This document shows positions 26,111-35,949 of a stretch of DNA of 64,000 bases, in pieces (the first letter of the stretch is position 1; each line of letters starts with the position of its first letter). The DNA comes from Streptobacillus moniliformis DSM 12112 (lineage in GTDB: Bacteria > Fusobacteriota > Fusobacteriia > Fusobacteriales > Leptotrichiaceae), in the NCBI RefSeq assembly GCF_000024565.1, contig NC_013515.1, forward strand, positions 1,594,497-1,658,496. The letters run 5' to 3'. Under the pieces are notes generated by a model that was given only the letters and a program-made list of their open reading frames with translations, was not told where the DNA came from and did not search any database. A program made the position numbers and the translations under genes.

Positions 26111-26733
26111 TGTCATTGAAGGTTAAAAATTTAGGTTTTTATTATGAAAAAGATGAATGGATATTTAAAGATTTAAATTTTGAGCTTGCTCAAGGTGAAA
26201 TTCTTGGAATTTTTGGTTATAGTGGTTGTGGTAAATCAAGTTTAGCAAAGGTATTAGCTGATTTTCAAAATCCCATATGTGGTGAAGTCATTATAGATGA
26301 TAAAGTTCATCAAAAAAATTCTTTTAGAGAAGTTCAATTAATTTATCAACATCCTGAAAAAATAATGAATCCATTATGGAAAATGAAGGATATACTTAAA
26401 GAAAGTTATAAACCAGATAAAGAATTATTAGAACTTTTTGGAATTAAAAAGGAATGGTTAGATAGATATCCTATAGAATTATCTGGTGGAGAATTGCAAA
26501 GATTTTCTATTGTTAGAGCTTTTAATAAAAAAGTAAAATATTTGATAGCAGATGAAATGACAACTATGCTAGATGGTGTTACACAAGAATTTATATGGAA
26601 AAATTTTCTTAAAATTGTAAAAGAAAGAAACATAGGTCTTATTATAATAAGCCATGAAAAAGATATAATAAATAAAATATGTGATAAGTGTCTATATATG
26701 GATACTAAAAAAATAGTAAATATTAAAAAATAA
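26110..26733 (+). CDS. Nickel/peptide ABC transporter ATPase, DppF/NikE type (short)
   Basis: 207-residue second ATPase. Walker A GYSGCGKSS, Q-loop LIYQHPEK, signature LSGGELQR, Walker B LIADEMTTML, H-loop SHE. Short for the family because the C-terminal extension is missing, but the nucleotide-binding domain is complete. Overlaps the preceding gene by one base; ends at a bidirectional terminator. Confidence 0.9.
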   Translation: MSLKVKNLGFYYEKDEWIFKDLNFELAQGEILGIFGYSGCGKSSLAKVLADFQNPICGEVIIDDKVHQKNSFREVQLIYQHPEKIMNPLWKMKDILKESYKPDKELLELFGIKKEWLDRYPIELSGGELQRFSIVRAFNKKVKYLIADEMTTMLDGVTQEFIWKNFLKIVKERNIGLIIISHEKDIINKICDKCLYMDTKKIVNIKK

Positions 26734-26766
26734 AATGGGCGTAAATATTGTTTATCGCCCATTTTA
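26731..26766. terminator. Bidirectional terminator between convergent genes
   Basis: TAAAATGGGCG (26731-26741) pairs with CGCCCATTTTA (26756-26766). The stop codons of both flanking genes are part of the stem. Confidence 0.88.
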
Positions 26767-27360
26767 AAATGTATAACCTGCTTTTAATCCAAAATATCCT
26801 TGTAATATATCTACAAAAAGCCCTACATTATATTTATCATTTATTTTAGTTCCTACAGTAACATTACTTTCAGGTATAAAATCATAAATTACACTTATTT
26901 TTTTACTTTCAGTATCTTTACTACTACTATTATTTAAGTTCATAAATGTTCCCATTCCTATTAAACCATCTATACCTGTATAAAACTTAACATTTTCTCT
27001 TATATTATAATTAAACTCAAAACCAGCACCTGCAGTAATTCCTAAAAAAAAGAAGATATTTTTTGCTATATGTGATATATTAAGTAATTTAATTCTTGGA
27101 CCAAAATTAATATCACATTTTTCATTAATTTTCAATTTCCAATCAGAAGAAAATTCAATAAATCCTTTACTTTCTCCACCATAATAATATGTAACCTTTG
27201 TTCCATTAGGTTCTGTTGCTTTTTGAACTCCTTCATTTGAAAACGTTGAATCAACTGCAACTTTTCCACCCAGTCCCATTTCAAGTCTGTATTTGGGCCC
27301 CGAAATATTTAAAGAAAGTGAAATTATACCTAATAATGGTATCATTAATAATTTTTTCAT
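26764..27360 (-). CDS. Small beta-barrel outer-membrane protein under a G-run promoter
   Basis: 198 residues. Sec signal peptide MKKLLMIPLLGIISLSLN, then amphipathic strands and a terminal AGYTF aromatic end, consistent with a small outer-membrane barrel. Paralogue of the 8350 gene. A loop of about 20 polar residues (TFSNEGVQKATEPNGTK) near the N-terminus is probably surface-exposed. Its promoter has ten consecutive Gs in the spacer, so expression is predicted to switch on and off by slippage. Function unknown. Confidence 0.75.
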   Translation of the reverse strand: MKKLLMIPLLGIISLSLNISGPKYRLEMGLGGKVAVDSTFSNEGVQKATEPNGTKVTYYYGGESKGFIEFSSDWKLKINEKCDINFGPRIKLLNISHIAKNIFFFLGITAGAGFEFNYNIRENVKFYTGIDGLIGMGTFMNLNNSSSKDTESKKISVIYDFIPESNVTVGTKINDKYNVGLFVDILQGYFGLKAGYTF

Positions 27361-27392
27361 TTTTTATTTTACTCCTAAAATTTTTTAATAAC

Positions 27393-27423
27393 ATTATACC
27401 CCCCCCCCGATATATTTTGTCAA
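27393..27423 (-). promoter_or_regulatory. Phase-variable promoter: G10 run in a 19-bp spacer
   Basis: Minus strand: TTGACA (27418-27423), nine bases, G10 (27399-27408), TATAAT (27393-27398). Spacer is 19 bp; loss of one or two Gs would give 18 or 17. Confidence 0.85.
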
Positions 27424-27490
27424 TTGTTTATTTTTATAATCTAAAAAACAATCAGTAATTTTGTCTTACTACCTAAAATGTATATATTTA

Positions 27491-27892
27491 CTACTTATCT
27501 ATATCTTTAATTAAATCTGCTAAAATACCATTTATGAAAGTTTTAGTTTTTTCATCTCCATATACCTTAGATAATTCTACAGCTTCATTTATAACTATCT
27601 CATGTCCTACCTTTTCAAATAATATCTCAAAAAATGCCATTTTAAGTATTACTTTTTCTGGTGTAGCTAATCTTGAAAAAGTCCATCCTTTTATTTTTTC
27701 TTTTATTTTTTCTATTATTTCACTTTCATTTAGCATAAAATTATTTAAATAATTTTCTAAAAATTCTCTTTTAGAATTGCTAATTTTTAAAGTTTCAAGT
27801 ACTTCATCTTTTCTTGCAATAATATCAGAATTAACTACTTCATGTTCAAATAATATTTTAAAAATCTCATTTCTTACTTCCCTTTGGGTCAT
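27491..27892 (-). CDS. nusB: Transcription antitermination factor NusB
   Basis: 133-residue all-helical RNA-binding protein of the antitermination complex (with NusE/S10 on boxA). Family features: REVRNEIFKILFEHEV start, the RLATPEKVILKMAFFEIL core and VINEAVELSKVYGDEKTKTFINGIL end. Start at ATG 27892 is preceded by GGAG; the longer frame to 27928 runs into the preceding gene. Last gene of the desulfurase-dnaE operon. Confidence 0.93.
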   Translation of the reverse strand: MTQREVRNEIFKILFEHEVVNSDIIARKDEVLETLKISNSKREFLENYLNNFMLNESEIIEKIKEKIKGWTFSRLATPEKVILKMAFFEILFEKVGHEIVINEAVELSKVYGDEKTKTFINGILADLIKDIDK

Positions 27893-27905
27893 ACTATCTC
27901 CATTC

Positions 27906-28496
27906 CTAAAATTCTGGTGTTGTTTCAACTATTTCTTCATCTGTCATATCATTTAAATTAACATCTTCTACAGTAACTGTATCAAATATTTTTTCTTGAT
28001 TTATTTTAACTATTTTAAGACTTACATCTTTGACTACTACCCCTGTCATAAGATTTATATATTCTTTTAATTCATTTTGCACAACAGATAATCTATCATT
28101 TAAATTCTCTATATTATATGTTTCAACATTTGCACTAATTAGTATTTTTGAAAAATATGAATGAGAAACAACTCTAGCTGTTTTAATTAATGATTTTTGT
28201 TCTAAAAATATTTTAGAAATATCATTAATTGTATTTAAATCTACTTCTATTTTTCCATCTTTACCTTGTGATTTTACTACCTTTGTTTTTTTAAATAACT
28301 TTTCTAATAAAGATAATAGAAAAATTATTAAATATCCTATTGCTAAAAATCCAACAAATCTTAAATATATTACATATGGTATTACTTCATCAAAATATGT
28401 TGTATAAAAAAATGTATCTGAAATTGTCATAAATCCTAAAACAGGTAAACTTAAGAAGACTATTACTTTAATTAAGCTTGATAAAAATCTAAACAT
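27906..28496 (-). CDS. amaP: AmaP-like membrane anchor for Asp23
   Basis: 196 residues. Two N-terminal membrane helices (about 8-28 and 45-65) followed by a cytoplasmic Asp23-like domain and an acidic tail. This is the layout of the alkaline-shock membrane anchor AmaP. It overlaps the end of the Asp23 gene by eight bases, supporting a partnership at the cell membrane. Confidence 0.8.
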   Translation of the reverse strand: MFRFLSSLIKVIVFLSLPVLGFMTISDTFFYTTYFDEVIPYVIYLRFVGFLAIGYLIIFLLSLLEKLFKKTKVVKSQGKDGKIEVDLNTINDISKIFLEQKSLIKTARVVSHSYFSKILISANVETYNIENLNDRLSVVQNELKEYINLMTGVVVKDVSLKIVKINQEKIFDTVTVEDVNLNDMTDEEIVETTPEF

Positions 28497-28857
28497 TTTC
28501 TCCCTCCTTATTTATTTTCACTATGTTAGTTACATTAACATTCACTTCATTTACTTTTATATCTGTTAATTTTTCAACATTTAATTTAACTGTTGATTGG
28601 AATAATTTAACAACTTCAACTATATTTTTACCAAATTCTACAACTATTCCTAAATCTATTACGCATTCTGTTTCACCCAATTCTACATCTATAAATTTAA
28701 CATTACCTAACTTAGTTAAGTTTTTTAACATATTTATACCTTGAGTCTTACTTACTTTATCAGAAATTTCTACAACTCCTTCTACTTCTGAAACACTTTC
28801 TAAAACTATATCGCTTATTACACTTGGAGATATTTCAATTCTACCAAAACTATTCAT
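28489..28857 (-). CDS. Asp23/Gls24 family envelope stress protein
   Basis: 122 residues of the Asp23/YloU family (NSFGRIEISPSVISDIVLESVSEVEGV... and DLGIVVEFG...). Cytoplasmic, membrane-associated through AmaP in characterised Gram-positives; exact role unresolved. Start at ATG 28857 is set by a strong AAGGAGG site; an upstream in-frame ATG reaches into dnaE without one. Confidence 0.88.
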   Translation of the reverse strand: MNSFGRIEISPSVISDIVLESVSEVEGVVEISDKVSKTQGINMLKNLTKLGNVKFIDVELGETECVIDLGIVVEFGKNIVEVVKLFQSTVKLNVEKLTDIKVNEVNVNVTNIVKINKEGENV

Positions 28858-28910
28858 ATTAGTCCTCCTTTTTAACATATATCTTATTATATCAATTGAG
28901 TATTCTTTAT

Positions 28911-31900
28911 TCAAGTTTTTATTTGTAGTCTAACATTTTCTTTTCCTAAAAAGGCTATCATTTTTTTTATAAACTCTTTATTTAGATTAATTTGTTTTAT
29001 GTTTTTCTTATTTTTCTCTCCAAAATATATATTTAATATATCATTTCCTCTATGTTCTAATATATATTTTTTAAATTCTTCCTTATATTCAAAATCTTCA
29101 TTTATTTTTACACTAATATTGTATTTTGAAAAATCATTTATTTTAAATGCATTAACTATATTGTATTTATTATTTTCCACTCTGTTTGACTTAAAACATA
29201 TTATATTACCTTTTTGTATTACCTTAGAAAATCTCATATATTCTTTAGGAAATATTAGATATTCCTTACTTCCTTCAATACTTAATATATTAACTATATT
29301 CATAAGTTCATTTTTCTTGGTAACCTTACTTTTTTCAGATTCTATATATCCTATAACATATTCATTACTCTTAAATATGTTGTATACTAACTCACTTTTT
29401 AATATTTGTGTATTTCTCATACTTAATTTAACATATTCTTTTTCAAGTTTTATTATTTCATCATCGCTCATCTCATCAGTTTCCATCCACTTATATTCTT
29501 CTATTTCCATATTCATATTCAAGAAAAGTGAAGAATATATATCTGTTTGAGATTTATTTCTCTTATCAATCCATTTAATAATATCTTGTAAATTAACTAT
29601 TAGTTTTTTTCTACCTATATTAAATTCATCAAAACAACCAGAATAAATTAAGCCCTCAAGATTACTCTTATTTAAAAATCTACATCTTGTTATGAAATCA
29701 AAAATATCTTTAAAGTTACCATTTTTTTCTCTTTCTTCAACTACTTCCCTTGCAGTTTTTTCTGACATTTCTTTAAGAGCACTTAAAGGTATTCTTATTC
29801 CATTTTCTTCTATTTCAAATTCTGCTGTTGACCTATTTATGCTAGGTGGATACATCTCTATATTTCTTTTAAGCATTTCAGCATAACTATTTACTAATTT
29901 TTTTTCTACTTTAAGTTCTGTAGTTAAAAGACTTGCAAAAAATTCTCTTGGATATTTTGCTTTTAAATATGCTGTTTGATAGGTAATATTTGCGTAACTT
30001 ATAGCGTGAGCCTTATTAAATCCGTAATTTCCAAAATTATCTATTAAATCATATATTTTCTCTGCTCTCTGTTTAGGTATAATAGCATTTTCTATAAAAT
30101 CTTTTCTATTCTGTTTTAATAATTCTACATTTTTCTTACCTATAGCCTTTCTCAACTCATCGGCTTTAGCTAAACTATATCCAGATATTTTTTGAGCTAT
30201 TTCCATTACCTGCTCTTGATAAACCAAAACTCCATATGTAGGTAATAATATATCTTCTATCATAGGATCTACTGTTTTAATCTTAATATTCTTGTTATTC
30301 TTCATTACAATTAAACTAGGTATTAATCCACTTTCTAGTGGACCTGGTCTATATAAAGCTAATAACAGGGCAATATCTTCTAAAGAATGTATCTTTAAAT
30401 TCATTGCAAGCTGAGTAATTCCTCTTGATTCACATTGAAATATTCCTATAGTATTTCCTGTATTTAATAAATTAAATGCTTCTTCATATTCAGGTAAATT
30501 ATATATATCTATATCTTCATTAACTTTTTTAATTACATTTTTTACTACATTTAAATTTTTTAAACCTAATAAATCCATCTTAAGATATCCTAAAGACTCT
30601 AATACATTAGCCTCAAATTGTATTTGATAATCTTTAGTGTAACTATCATAGATTAATGGTAAATTCTCCCTCATATCTTCCTTAGTAATTATTACTCCAG
30701 CAGCATGAGTAGAACTATTTTTTATCTTTCCCTCTATTCTTTTTGCATAATCTATTAAGGATTTAACCATCTCTTTACTATCACTAAGCTCATCTAAAGA
30801 TTTTTCTTTAGACTCATCAAGTAATTTCCTAATACTTTTTTCAGGTATTTCAAAAACTCTAGCTAAATCTTTTAATGCAAGTGTTGGCTTAAAAGTAGAG
30901 AAAGTAATAATTTGACTTACATTTCTACTACCATAAGTTCTTTTAATATATTCTATTAGATCTATTCTTTTTTCTTGTTCTATATCCACATCTATATCAG
31001 GCATAGATATTCTTTCAGGATTTAAAAATCTTTCAAAAATTAGTCCATATTTTATAGGATCAAGTTCTGTTATTCCTAATAAATATGATATAATTGAACC
31101 AGCAGCTGATCCTCTACCTGGACCTATGAATATGTCATTTTCTTTGGCATATTTAATAAAATCATGAACTATAAGGAAATATTTAATATATCCCATTTTA
31201 TCTATTACATTTAATTCATAATTTATTCTATCTTGTATTTCCTTTGTAATATTTGGATATTTTTTCCCTATATTTTTTTCTAATATGTTAATTATATATT
31301 CTTTCTCACTTAAACCATCTGGTAATTTAACTAAAGGAAATTCAACATTTTTATTATCTAATACTATATCTATATCATTTAATATATCTTCTCTTTTATC
31401 TTGATTATTTATAATAAAGTGTAGTCCATCCTGTTTTTTTTCATTTTGAACTGTTTTTAAAGTTCTGTTTTCTTTAATAGCTGCAAATATTTTTTGTAAT
31501 ATTTTATCTTCTTTTTCTAAATAATATATTTCATTTACTTCTATACTTTTAACATTTAATTCATCTACCAATTTATCAAACATTAATCTTTGATACTCAA
31601 GCATTTCAAACATCGGAATTTCTAATATTATGTCTAGTTTTTCCAACATAATTTCCATAAGTTTTTTCACTTTTTTATAGTCATTTTTTAAAACATAACT
31701 TACTAATTCTGAATTAACTCCACCACTTAATATGTATATATCTTTACCATGTTCTAATAGGTCATCTAGTAATATGAAATTTCTTTCATGACTTATTGTT
31801 GATAATTTATATATATTTTTTACACCTTTTTCATTTTTTGCAAGTAAGGTAAGTGTGTATATATTTTCTTGATCTAAAAATCCTTTTAAATGTATTTCTA

Positions 31901-32081
31901 TTCCTATTATTGGAACTATATTATTACTTTTACAAGAATTGTAGAATTTAATAGCTGCAAACATGCCAAAATCTGTAATAGCTAGTTCTTTTATATTGTT
32001 TTCTCTAGCTTTTTGTACATATTCTTCAACACTACCTACACCTTCAAGCAATGAATATTCTGTGTGTATTCTTCTTAGCAT
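28911..32081 (-). CDS. dnaE: DNA polymerase III alpha subunit
   Basis: Replicative polymerase subunit of 1056 residues, about a hundred shorter than E. coli DnaE. N-terminal PHP domain (MLRRIHTEYSLLEG, ITDFGMFAA), then the polymerase core with the PDIDVDIEQEKR catalytic aspartates near 355-366, GRGSAAGS, and the fingers/thumb segments (LYRPGPLESG, YQEQVMEIAQ). The C-terminal region is reduced. GGAGG site seven bases before the ATG; 12 bp after the desulfurase gene. Confidence 0.95.
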   Translation of the reverse strand: MLRRIHTEYSLLEGVGSVEEYVQKARENNIKELAITDFGMFAAIKFYNSCKSNNIVPIIGIEIHLKGFLDQENIYTLTLLAKNEKGVKNIYKLSTISHERNFILLDDLLEHGKDIYILSGGVNSELVSYVLKNDYKKVKKLMEIMLEKLDIILEIPMFEMLEYQRLMFDKLVDELNVKSIEVNEIYYLEKEDKILQKIFAAIKENRTLKTVQNEKKQDGLHFIINNQDKREDILNDIDIVLDNKNVEFPLVKLPDGLSEKEYIINILEKNIGKKYPNITKEIQDRINYELNVIDKMGYIKYFLIVHDFIKYAKENDIFIGPGRGSAAGSIISYLLGITELDPIKYGLIFERFLNPERISMPDIDVDIEQEKRIDLIEYIKRTYGSRNVSQIITFSTFKPTLALKDLARVFEIPEKSIRKLLDESKEKSLDELSDSKEMVKSLIDYAKRIEGKIKNSSTHAAGVIITKEDMRENLPLIYDSYTKDYQIQFEANVLESLGYLKMDLLGLKNLNVVKNVIKKVNEDIDIYNLPEYEEAFNLLNTGNTIGIFQCESRGITQLAMNLKIHSLEDIALLLALYRPGPLESGLIPSLIVMKNNKNIKIKTVDPMIEDILLPTYGVLVYQEQVMEIAQKISGYSLAKADELRKAIGKKNVELLKQNRKDFIENAIIPKQRAEKIYDLIDNFGNYGFNKAHAISYANITYQTAYLKAKYPREFFASLLTTELKVEKKLVNSYAEMLKRNIEMYPPSINRSTAEFEIEENGIRIPLSALKEMSEKTAREVVEEREKNGNFKDIFDFITRCRFLNKSNLEGLIYSGCFDEFNIGRKKLIVNLQDIIKWIDKRNKSQTDIYSSLFLNMNMEIEEYKWMETDEMSDDEIIKLEKEYVKLSMRNTQILKSELVYNIFKSNEYVIGYIESEKSKVTKKNELMNIVNILSIEGSKEYLIFPKEYMRFSKVIQKGNIICFKSNRVENNKYNIVNAFKINDFSKYNISVKINEDFEYKEEFKKYILEHRGNDILNIYFGEKNKKNIKQINLNKEFIKKMIAFLGKENVRLQIKT

Positions 32082-32093
32082 GTTTAAACCTCC

Positions 32094-33209
32094 TTACTTT
32101 ATTATATCATCTAGCACTTTTATGAAATAATCTATTTCTTCCTTTTTATTTTGTATAGATAAACTTATTCTTATAGATGATTTAGCTTCTTTTTCACTAA
32201 GTCCTTGTTCCATTAAAACATTAGATGCTTTCATTGCACCACTTTGACATGCTGAACCTCCTGATAAAAAAATACCTCTCATATCAAATAAAGGTAAAAG
32301 ATATTCTATATCTTCATCTTTTATTTGTATATTAATAATATGTGGTATAGTATTTTCTGAATTATTTAATATGATCTTATCTCCAAATTTTTCTAAATTT
32401 TGTATTAGATAATCTCTTAAATTTTTAATGTATTTAATATTATTTTCTATATTATTTGATAAATATTCATATACCTTAGCAGAAAATATTATAGAATGGA
32501 CATTTTCTGTTCCTGCTCTTCTATTTTTTTCTTGATGTCCACCATGTATATATTTTTCTATTGAATGTTTAGATGAAATATATGCAAATCCACTACCTTT
32601 TGCACCATGAAATTTATGAAAAGAGGCTGAAATAGCATCTACATTAAATAGTGCTAAGTCTAATTTTTCCCTTAATATTAACTGTGTCATATCACTATGA
32701 AAAAAAATATTTTTTTCTTTAAGCATATTCCCTATTTCTTCTATAGGCATCCTAACACCAGTTTCATTATTAACTGCCATAACAGTTACAAGTATAGTAT
32801 CTTCTCTTAAATTTTTTTCTATTTCTTTAGCTTCAATAATCCCTTTATTATTGGGTTTAATATAGCTTAGAGTAAAACCTTTTTCTTCAAGATATTTACA
32901 AACATTTAATATACTGAGATGTTCTATAGATGAAGTAATTATATGTCCTTTTCCTTTACTTAATGCTACACCTTTAAGTATCATATTATTAGATTCTGTA
33001 GCTCCTGAAGTAAAGAAAATGTCATTAGTTAATACATTGAGATCTTTTGCTATTACTTCTCTTGATTTTTCTAACATATATCTTGTTTTCTTACCAGGAC
33101 TATGCAATGATGAAGCATTTGCAAAATATGTTGTATATATATTTAATAATTCTTCTTTAAATTCATCTAAAATTTTTGTAGTTGCAGCATTATCTAAATA
33201 TACTTTCAT
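32094..33209 (-). CDS. Cysteine desulfurase
   Basis: 371-residue PLP enzyme of the NifS/IscS class that takes sulfur from cysteine for Fe-S clusters or tRNA thiolation. YLDNAATT at the N-terminus, HKFHGAKGSGF with the PLP lysine, and SGGSACQSG with the catalytic cysteine. No IscU gene is adjacent. ATG 33209 chosen because the ATG at 33218 is only one base from AAGGAG. First gene of the dnaE operon. Confidence 0.92.
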   Translation of the reverse strand: MKVYLDNAATTKILDEFKEELLNIYTTYFANASSLHSPGKKTRYMLEKSREVIAKDLNVLTNDIFFTSGATESNNMILKGVALSKGKGHIITSSIEHLSILNVCKYLEEKGFTLSYIKPNNKGIIEAKEIEKNLREDTILVTVMAVNNETGVRMPIEEIGNMLKEKNIFFHSDMTQLILREKLDLALFNVDAISASFHKFHGAKGSGFAYISSKHSIEKYIHGGHQEKNRRAGTENVHSIIFSAKVYEYLSNNIENNIKYIKNLRDYLIQNLEKFGDKIILNNSENTIPHIINIQIKDEDIEYLLPLFDMRGIFLSGGSACQSGAMKASNVLMEQGLSEKEAKSSIRISLSIQNKKEEIDYFIKVLDDIIK

Positions 33210-33353
33210 ATTAACCATTCTCCTTTTATTTTAATATATTCTATCATGAAAATATAAAAAAGGATAGTATTAGAGGAAATGATATATGTTTAAATTGAAG
33301 TTTAAATTATTTTTTGATAAAATTATATATATTTTTATGAAAGGACATTTTAT

Positions 33354-33596
33354 ATGTTTTTATTATTAACGATTAATTTATTTGCATTTATATTTTTTGG
33401 AATAGACAAATTTTTTGCAATAAATAATATTTCTCGAATTTCAGAAAAAACATTACTTTCATTATCTTTTTTAGGACCATTTGGAGCTATTATTGGAATG
33501 AATTTATTTAGACATAAAACTAAAAAACTTAAATTTAAATCTGTTTATCTATTTCTGTTATTACACTTATTAATTATCTATTATTTAAAATATTAA
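33354..33596 (+). CDS. DUF1294 small membrane protein
   Basis: 80 residues with two to three membrane helices. The DUF1294 signature is visible: FFGIDKFFAINNISRISEKTLL then FLGPFGAIIGMNLFRHKTKKLKF. Function unknown. AAAGGA upstream of the ATG. A single gene flanked by a divergent operon and a terminator. Confidence 0.85.
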   Translation: MFLLLTINLFAFIFFGIDKFFAINNISRISEKTLLSLSFLGPFGAIIGMNLFRHKTKKLKFKSVYLFLLLHLLIIYYLKY

Positions 33597-33599
33597 AAA

Positions 33600-33629
33600 A
33601 GAGAATTTCTAAAGCTACTGAAATTCTCT
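33600..33629. terminator. Bidirectional hairpin terminator
   Basis: Perfect 10-bp arms AGAGAATTTC (33600-33609) and GAAATTCTCT (33620-33629), ten-base loop, between convergent genes. Confidence 0.75.
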
Positions 33630-33636
33630 ATATATT

Positions 33637-33786
33637 TTAATGATTATGTTCCCCATCTACACAGCCACATTCACTATGACTTGAATTTATGAGTTCATCT
33701 TTTATATTTTCTTCTTTGTATTCTTGTATAACTGATGAGCAAGAAAATATTGATATAAGTATAAAAGTATAAATAAATTTTTTCAT
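33637..33786 (-). CDS. Tiny lipoprotein with His/Cys-rich tail
   Basis: 49 residues. Lipoprotein signal MKKFIYTFILISIFSC (Cys16 as the lipidated residue), then a short charged stretch and a tail SHSECGCVDGEHNH holding two Cys and three His, a likely metal-binding patch. AGAGG precedes the ATG. It lies 12 bases after the large barrel protein gene, which contains its own DGHNHGGH loop, so the pair may handle a transition metal at the envelope. No known family recognised. Confidence 0.7.
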   Translation of the reverse strand: MKKFIYTFILISIFSCSSVIQEYKEENIKDELINSSHSECGCVDGEHNH

Positions 33787-33798
33787 TTTACCTCTTTT

Positions 33799-35766
33799 CT
33801 AAAAAACATATCTCAATTCTATTTTAGGGTTTAAATGTATATGATGTTTTAATTTACTGCCTTTTTTAAGCTTTTTATTTAACTCTAAAGTTGTAGAAAA
33901 AGATGTATTTAAATAAAGGTTATCTATCATTTCATATCTTAATGCCACATATGACCTATTAATATATTTAAATGCAAAAGTTAATTTCTTGCTTTCATCT
34001 AATATATCTAAGGCTTTTTTTACATTCTCATCTACATTAAATTCATTGTATTTTTCATTATATTTTCTTTCTTCCATATTCTTCTTATTATTTAATTTTG
34101 TTAAATCTATAAGTATTTTTGATTTAACACTTGCATATAATCCGTTACCTCTGTATTCTAATAGTTTTTCATATTTTTCTGCAAATTTTTCTTTATCATT
34201 AATATTCAATTTATCTGATATTTCTTTAATTTTTTCTTTTCTTTTTTCTCTTGTTTTCTCTCTACTTACCATTAAAAAACTACTATAATTCTTACTACTA
34301 ATATTATTTTCTTTTTCTAATTTTGCTAATTCTTCAAGTTTTTCTTTAAAATATTCTTCTATTTTATCATATGTTTTTTCTTTTATTTCATCTTTAATTT
34401 CTTTTTTTCTATCTTCTAAATCATCTCTTCTACTTTTTTGTTTTTCTAAAGCATTTTCTATTTCTGAAGTAAAATCCTTCTTTTTCTTGTAATCATCAAT
34501 TTCTTTTTGTTTTTTATCTATATTTTCTTTTAGTTTTTTTAATTCTTCTTCTCTTTTTTTCTTGTCATCTTCTGTTTGATTTTCTAACATATTTTTTATT
34601 CTTTGTTTTTCTCCTTCATAAGCATTTTTTCTATTATTATATGCTTGTTCATATACATCTTGATATCTTGCATTAAGAGTAAAATTATTATCCATACCTA
34701 ATAATAGATTAAACTTTTTATTTAATGGATAAAAATATGTTAAAGTTGTTTTAAGTGTTCCCTCAATTTCATTTATTCCCTTGTATACATTAGAACCTAA
34801 TAATTCTAATTCAAAATTTTTCCTTCCCCTATTATTTTCTTTAACAAATATATCTTGATTTAAGTTTAAATATGTAAATTTTGTTCCTATATTAAAATCA
34901 AAATTTTTAATAATTTCTCTTTTTAAGAGAGCATCTAAAACTAGATTTTTACCAGTTATTTTAGAAACTATTTTATTGGCTAAATTACTATGTAAATTAC
35001 TTTTTCTATAACTTGCTGTAAAATCTATTTTATTATTTAATATATTTAATTTTTTATTTATAGAAAAATAGTTTGAATTATTTCTAAATTTATATTTACC
35101 CCCATATTCTGATTCTGCATGTCTAATACTAAATTCAAGTTTAGATAATTCATTTAAATGACCACCATGATTATGCCCATCATCTTCAGAAGATATTTTT
35201 GATTGTTTATTCTTCATATCTATCAAATGCCTTGTTTCATCTTCTGTTTTTTTATGCTTATATACCAAAGTTATACCCAAATCTTTTAAAATATATTCAA
35301 TACCTAACTCTTTTGATAATATTTCATTTTCTATTTTTTCTATATTAAAATTTGTTTTAAGTTTATTATCATATTCTAAAGAAATTTTATGTAAAATATT
35401 ATTATCTCTTACCTTATGATACACATCATCCCCAATATTATATTTAAATCCATATCCAAATCTTACTTTTTTAAATTCTGGTGTTTTTAAGTTTAAACCT
35501 AAGTTATAGTTATATGTATCTATCCTTATTTTATTTGATTTATTCTTATTAATCGCAAATTCCACACCAATATTATCTGAATAACTTAGATTAATTTTAA
35601 ATGGACTTATTTTTCTTTCAATAACATCATTTAAAAATTCTCTTTTAAAACTATTTTGTAAGAATAACCCCTCTCTATTCTCTTCTATACCAATTTTTAT
35701 TTCTCCTTTAAAATTAGCCATTACCATTGAAAAAAATAAGAAAAATGATACCAATATTTTCTTCAT
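33799..35766 (-). CDS. Outer-membrane barrel protein with His-rich loop and coiled-coil insertion
   Basis: 655 residues. Sec signal peptide (MKKILVSFFLFFSMVMA), many amphipathic strands, and a C-terminal ELRYVF end, indicating an outer-membrane barrel. Two unusual inserts: a His-rich loop EDDGHNHGGH at about 197-206, and a Lys/Glu coiled-coil segment of about 200 residues at about 380-580, inserted before the last strands. Large coiled-coil inserts near the end of a barrel are not a family I recognise. Co-transcribed with the His/Cys-tailed lipoprotein. Confidence 0.7.
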   Translation of the reverse strand: MKKILVSFFLFFSMVMANFKGEIKIGIEENREGLFLQNSFKREFLNDVIERKISPFKINLSYSDNIGVEFAINKNKSNKIRIDTYNYNLGLNLKTPEFKKVRFGYGFKYNIGDDVYHKVRDNNILHKISLEYDNKLKTNFNIEKIENEILSKELGIEYILKDLGITLVYKHKKTEDETRHLIDMKNKQSKISSEDDGHNHGGHLNELSKLEFSIRHAESEYGGKYKFRNNSNYFSINKKLNILNNKIDFTASYRKSNLHSNLANKIVSKITGKNLVLDALLKREIIKNFDFNIGTKFTYLNLNQDIFVKENNRGRKNFELELLGSNVYKGINEIEGTLKTTLTYFYPLNKKFNLLLGMDNNFTLNARYQDVYEQAYNNRKNAYEGEKQRIKNMLENQTEDDKKKREEELKKLKENIDKKQKEIDDYKKKKDFTSEIENALEKQKSRRDDLEDRKKEIKDEIKEKTYDKIEEYFKEKLEELAKLEKENNISSKNYSSFLMVSREKTREKRKEKIKEISDKLNINDKEKFAEKYEKLLEYRGNGLYASVKSKILIDLTKLNNKKNMEERKYNEKYNEFNVDENVKKALDILDESKKLTFAFKYINRSYVALRYEMIDNLYLNTSFSTTLELNKKLKKGSKLKHHIHLNPKIELRYVF

Positions 35767-35798
35767 ACTCCCTTAACCTTTCTATATTTAGTATCAGT

Positions 35799-35827
35799 AT
35801 TTTACCTTATCAGAAATCATTTTTCAA
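35799..35827 (-). promoter_or_regulatory. Promoter of the barrel/lipoprotein operon
   Basis: Minus strand TTGAAA (35822-35827), 17-bp spacer, TAAAAT (35799-35804). Confidence 0.65.
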
Positions 35828-35919
35828 GTTTTCAAAAACAGTCTTAAACCTTTAAAAACAGGTGTTTTAAAGCAAATTTTATTTTAAAATTTTTCAGTAT
35901 TAAGTAAAGTGTAAAAAAA

Positions 35920-35941
35920 TAGCTAGATTTTCATCTAGCTA
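35920..35941 (-). terminator. Intrinsic terminator of the rpsF-ssb-rpsR operon
   Basis: TAGCTAGAT (35920-35928) pairs with ATCTAGCTA (35933-35941), four-base loop; the minus strand continues with seven Ts. Confidence 0.88.
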
Positions 35942-35949
35942 GTTTATTC

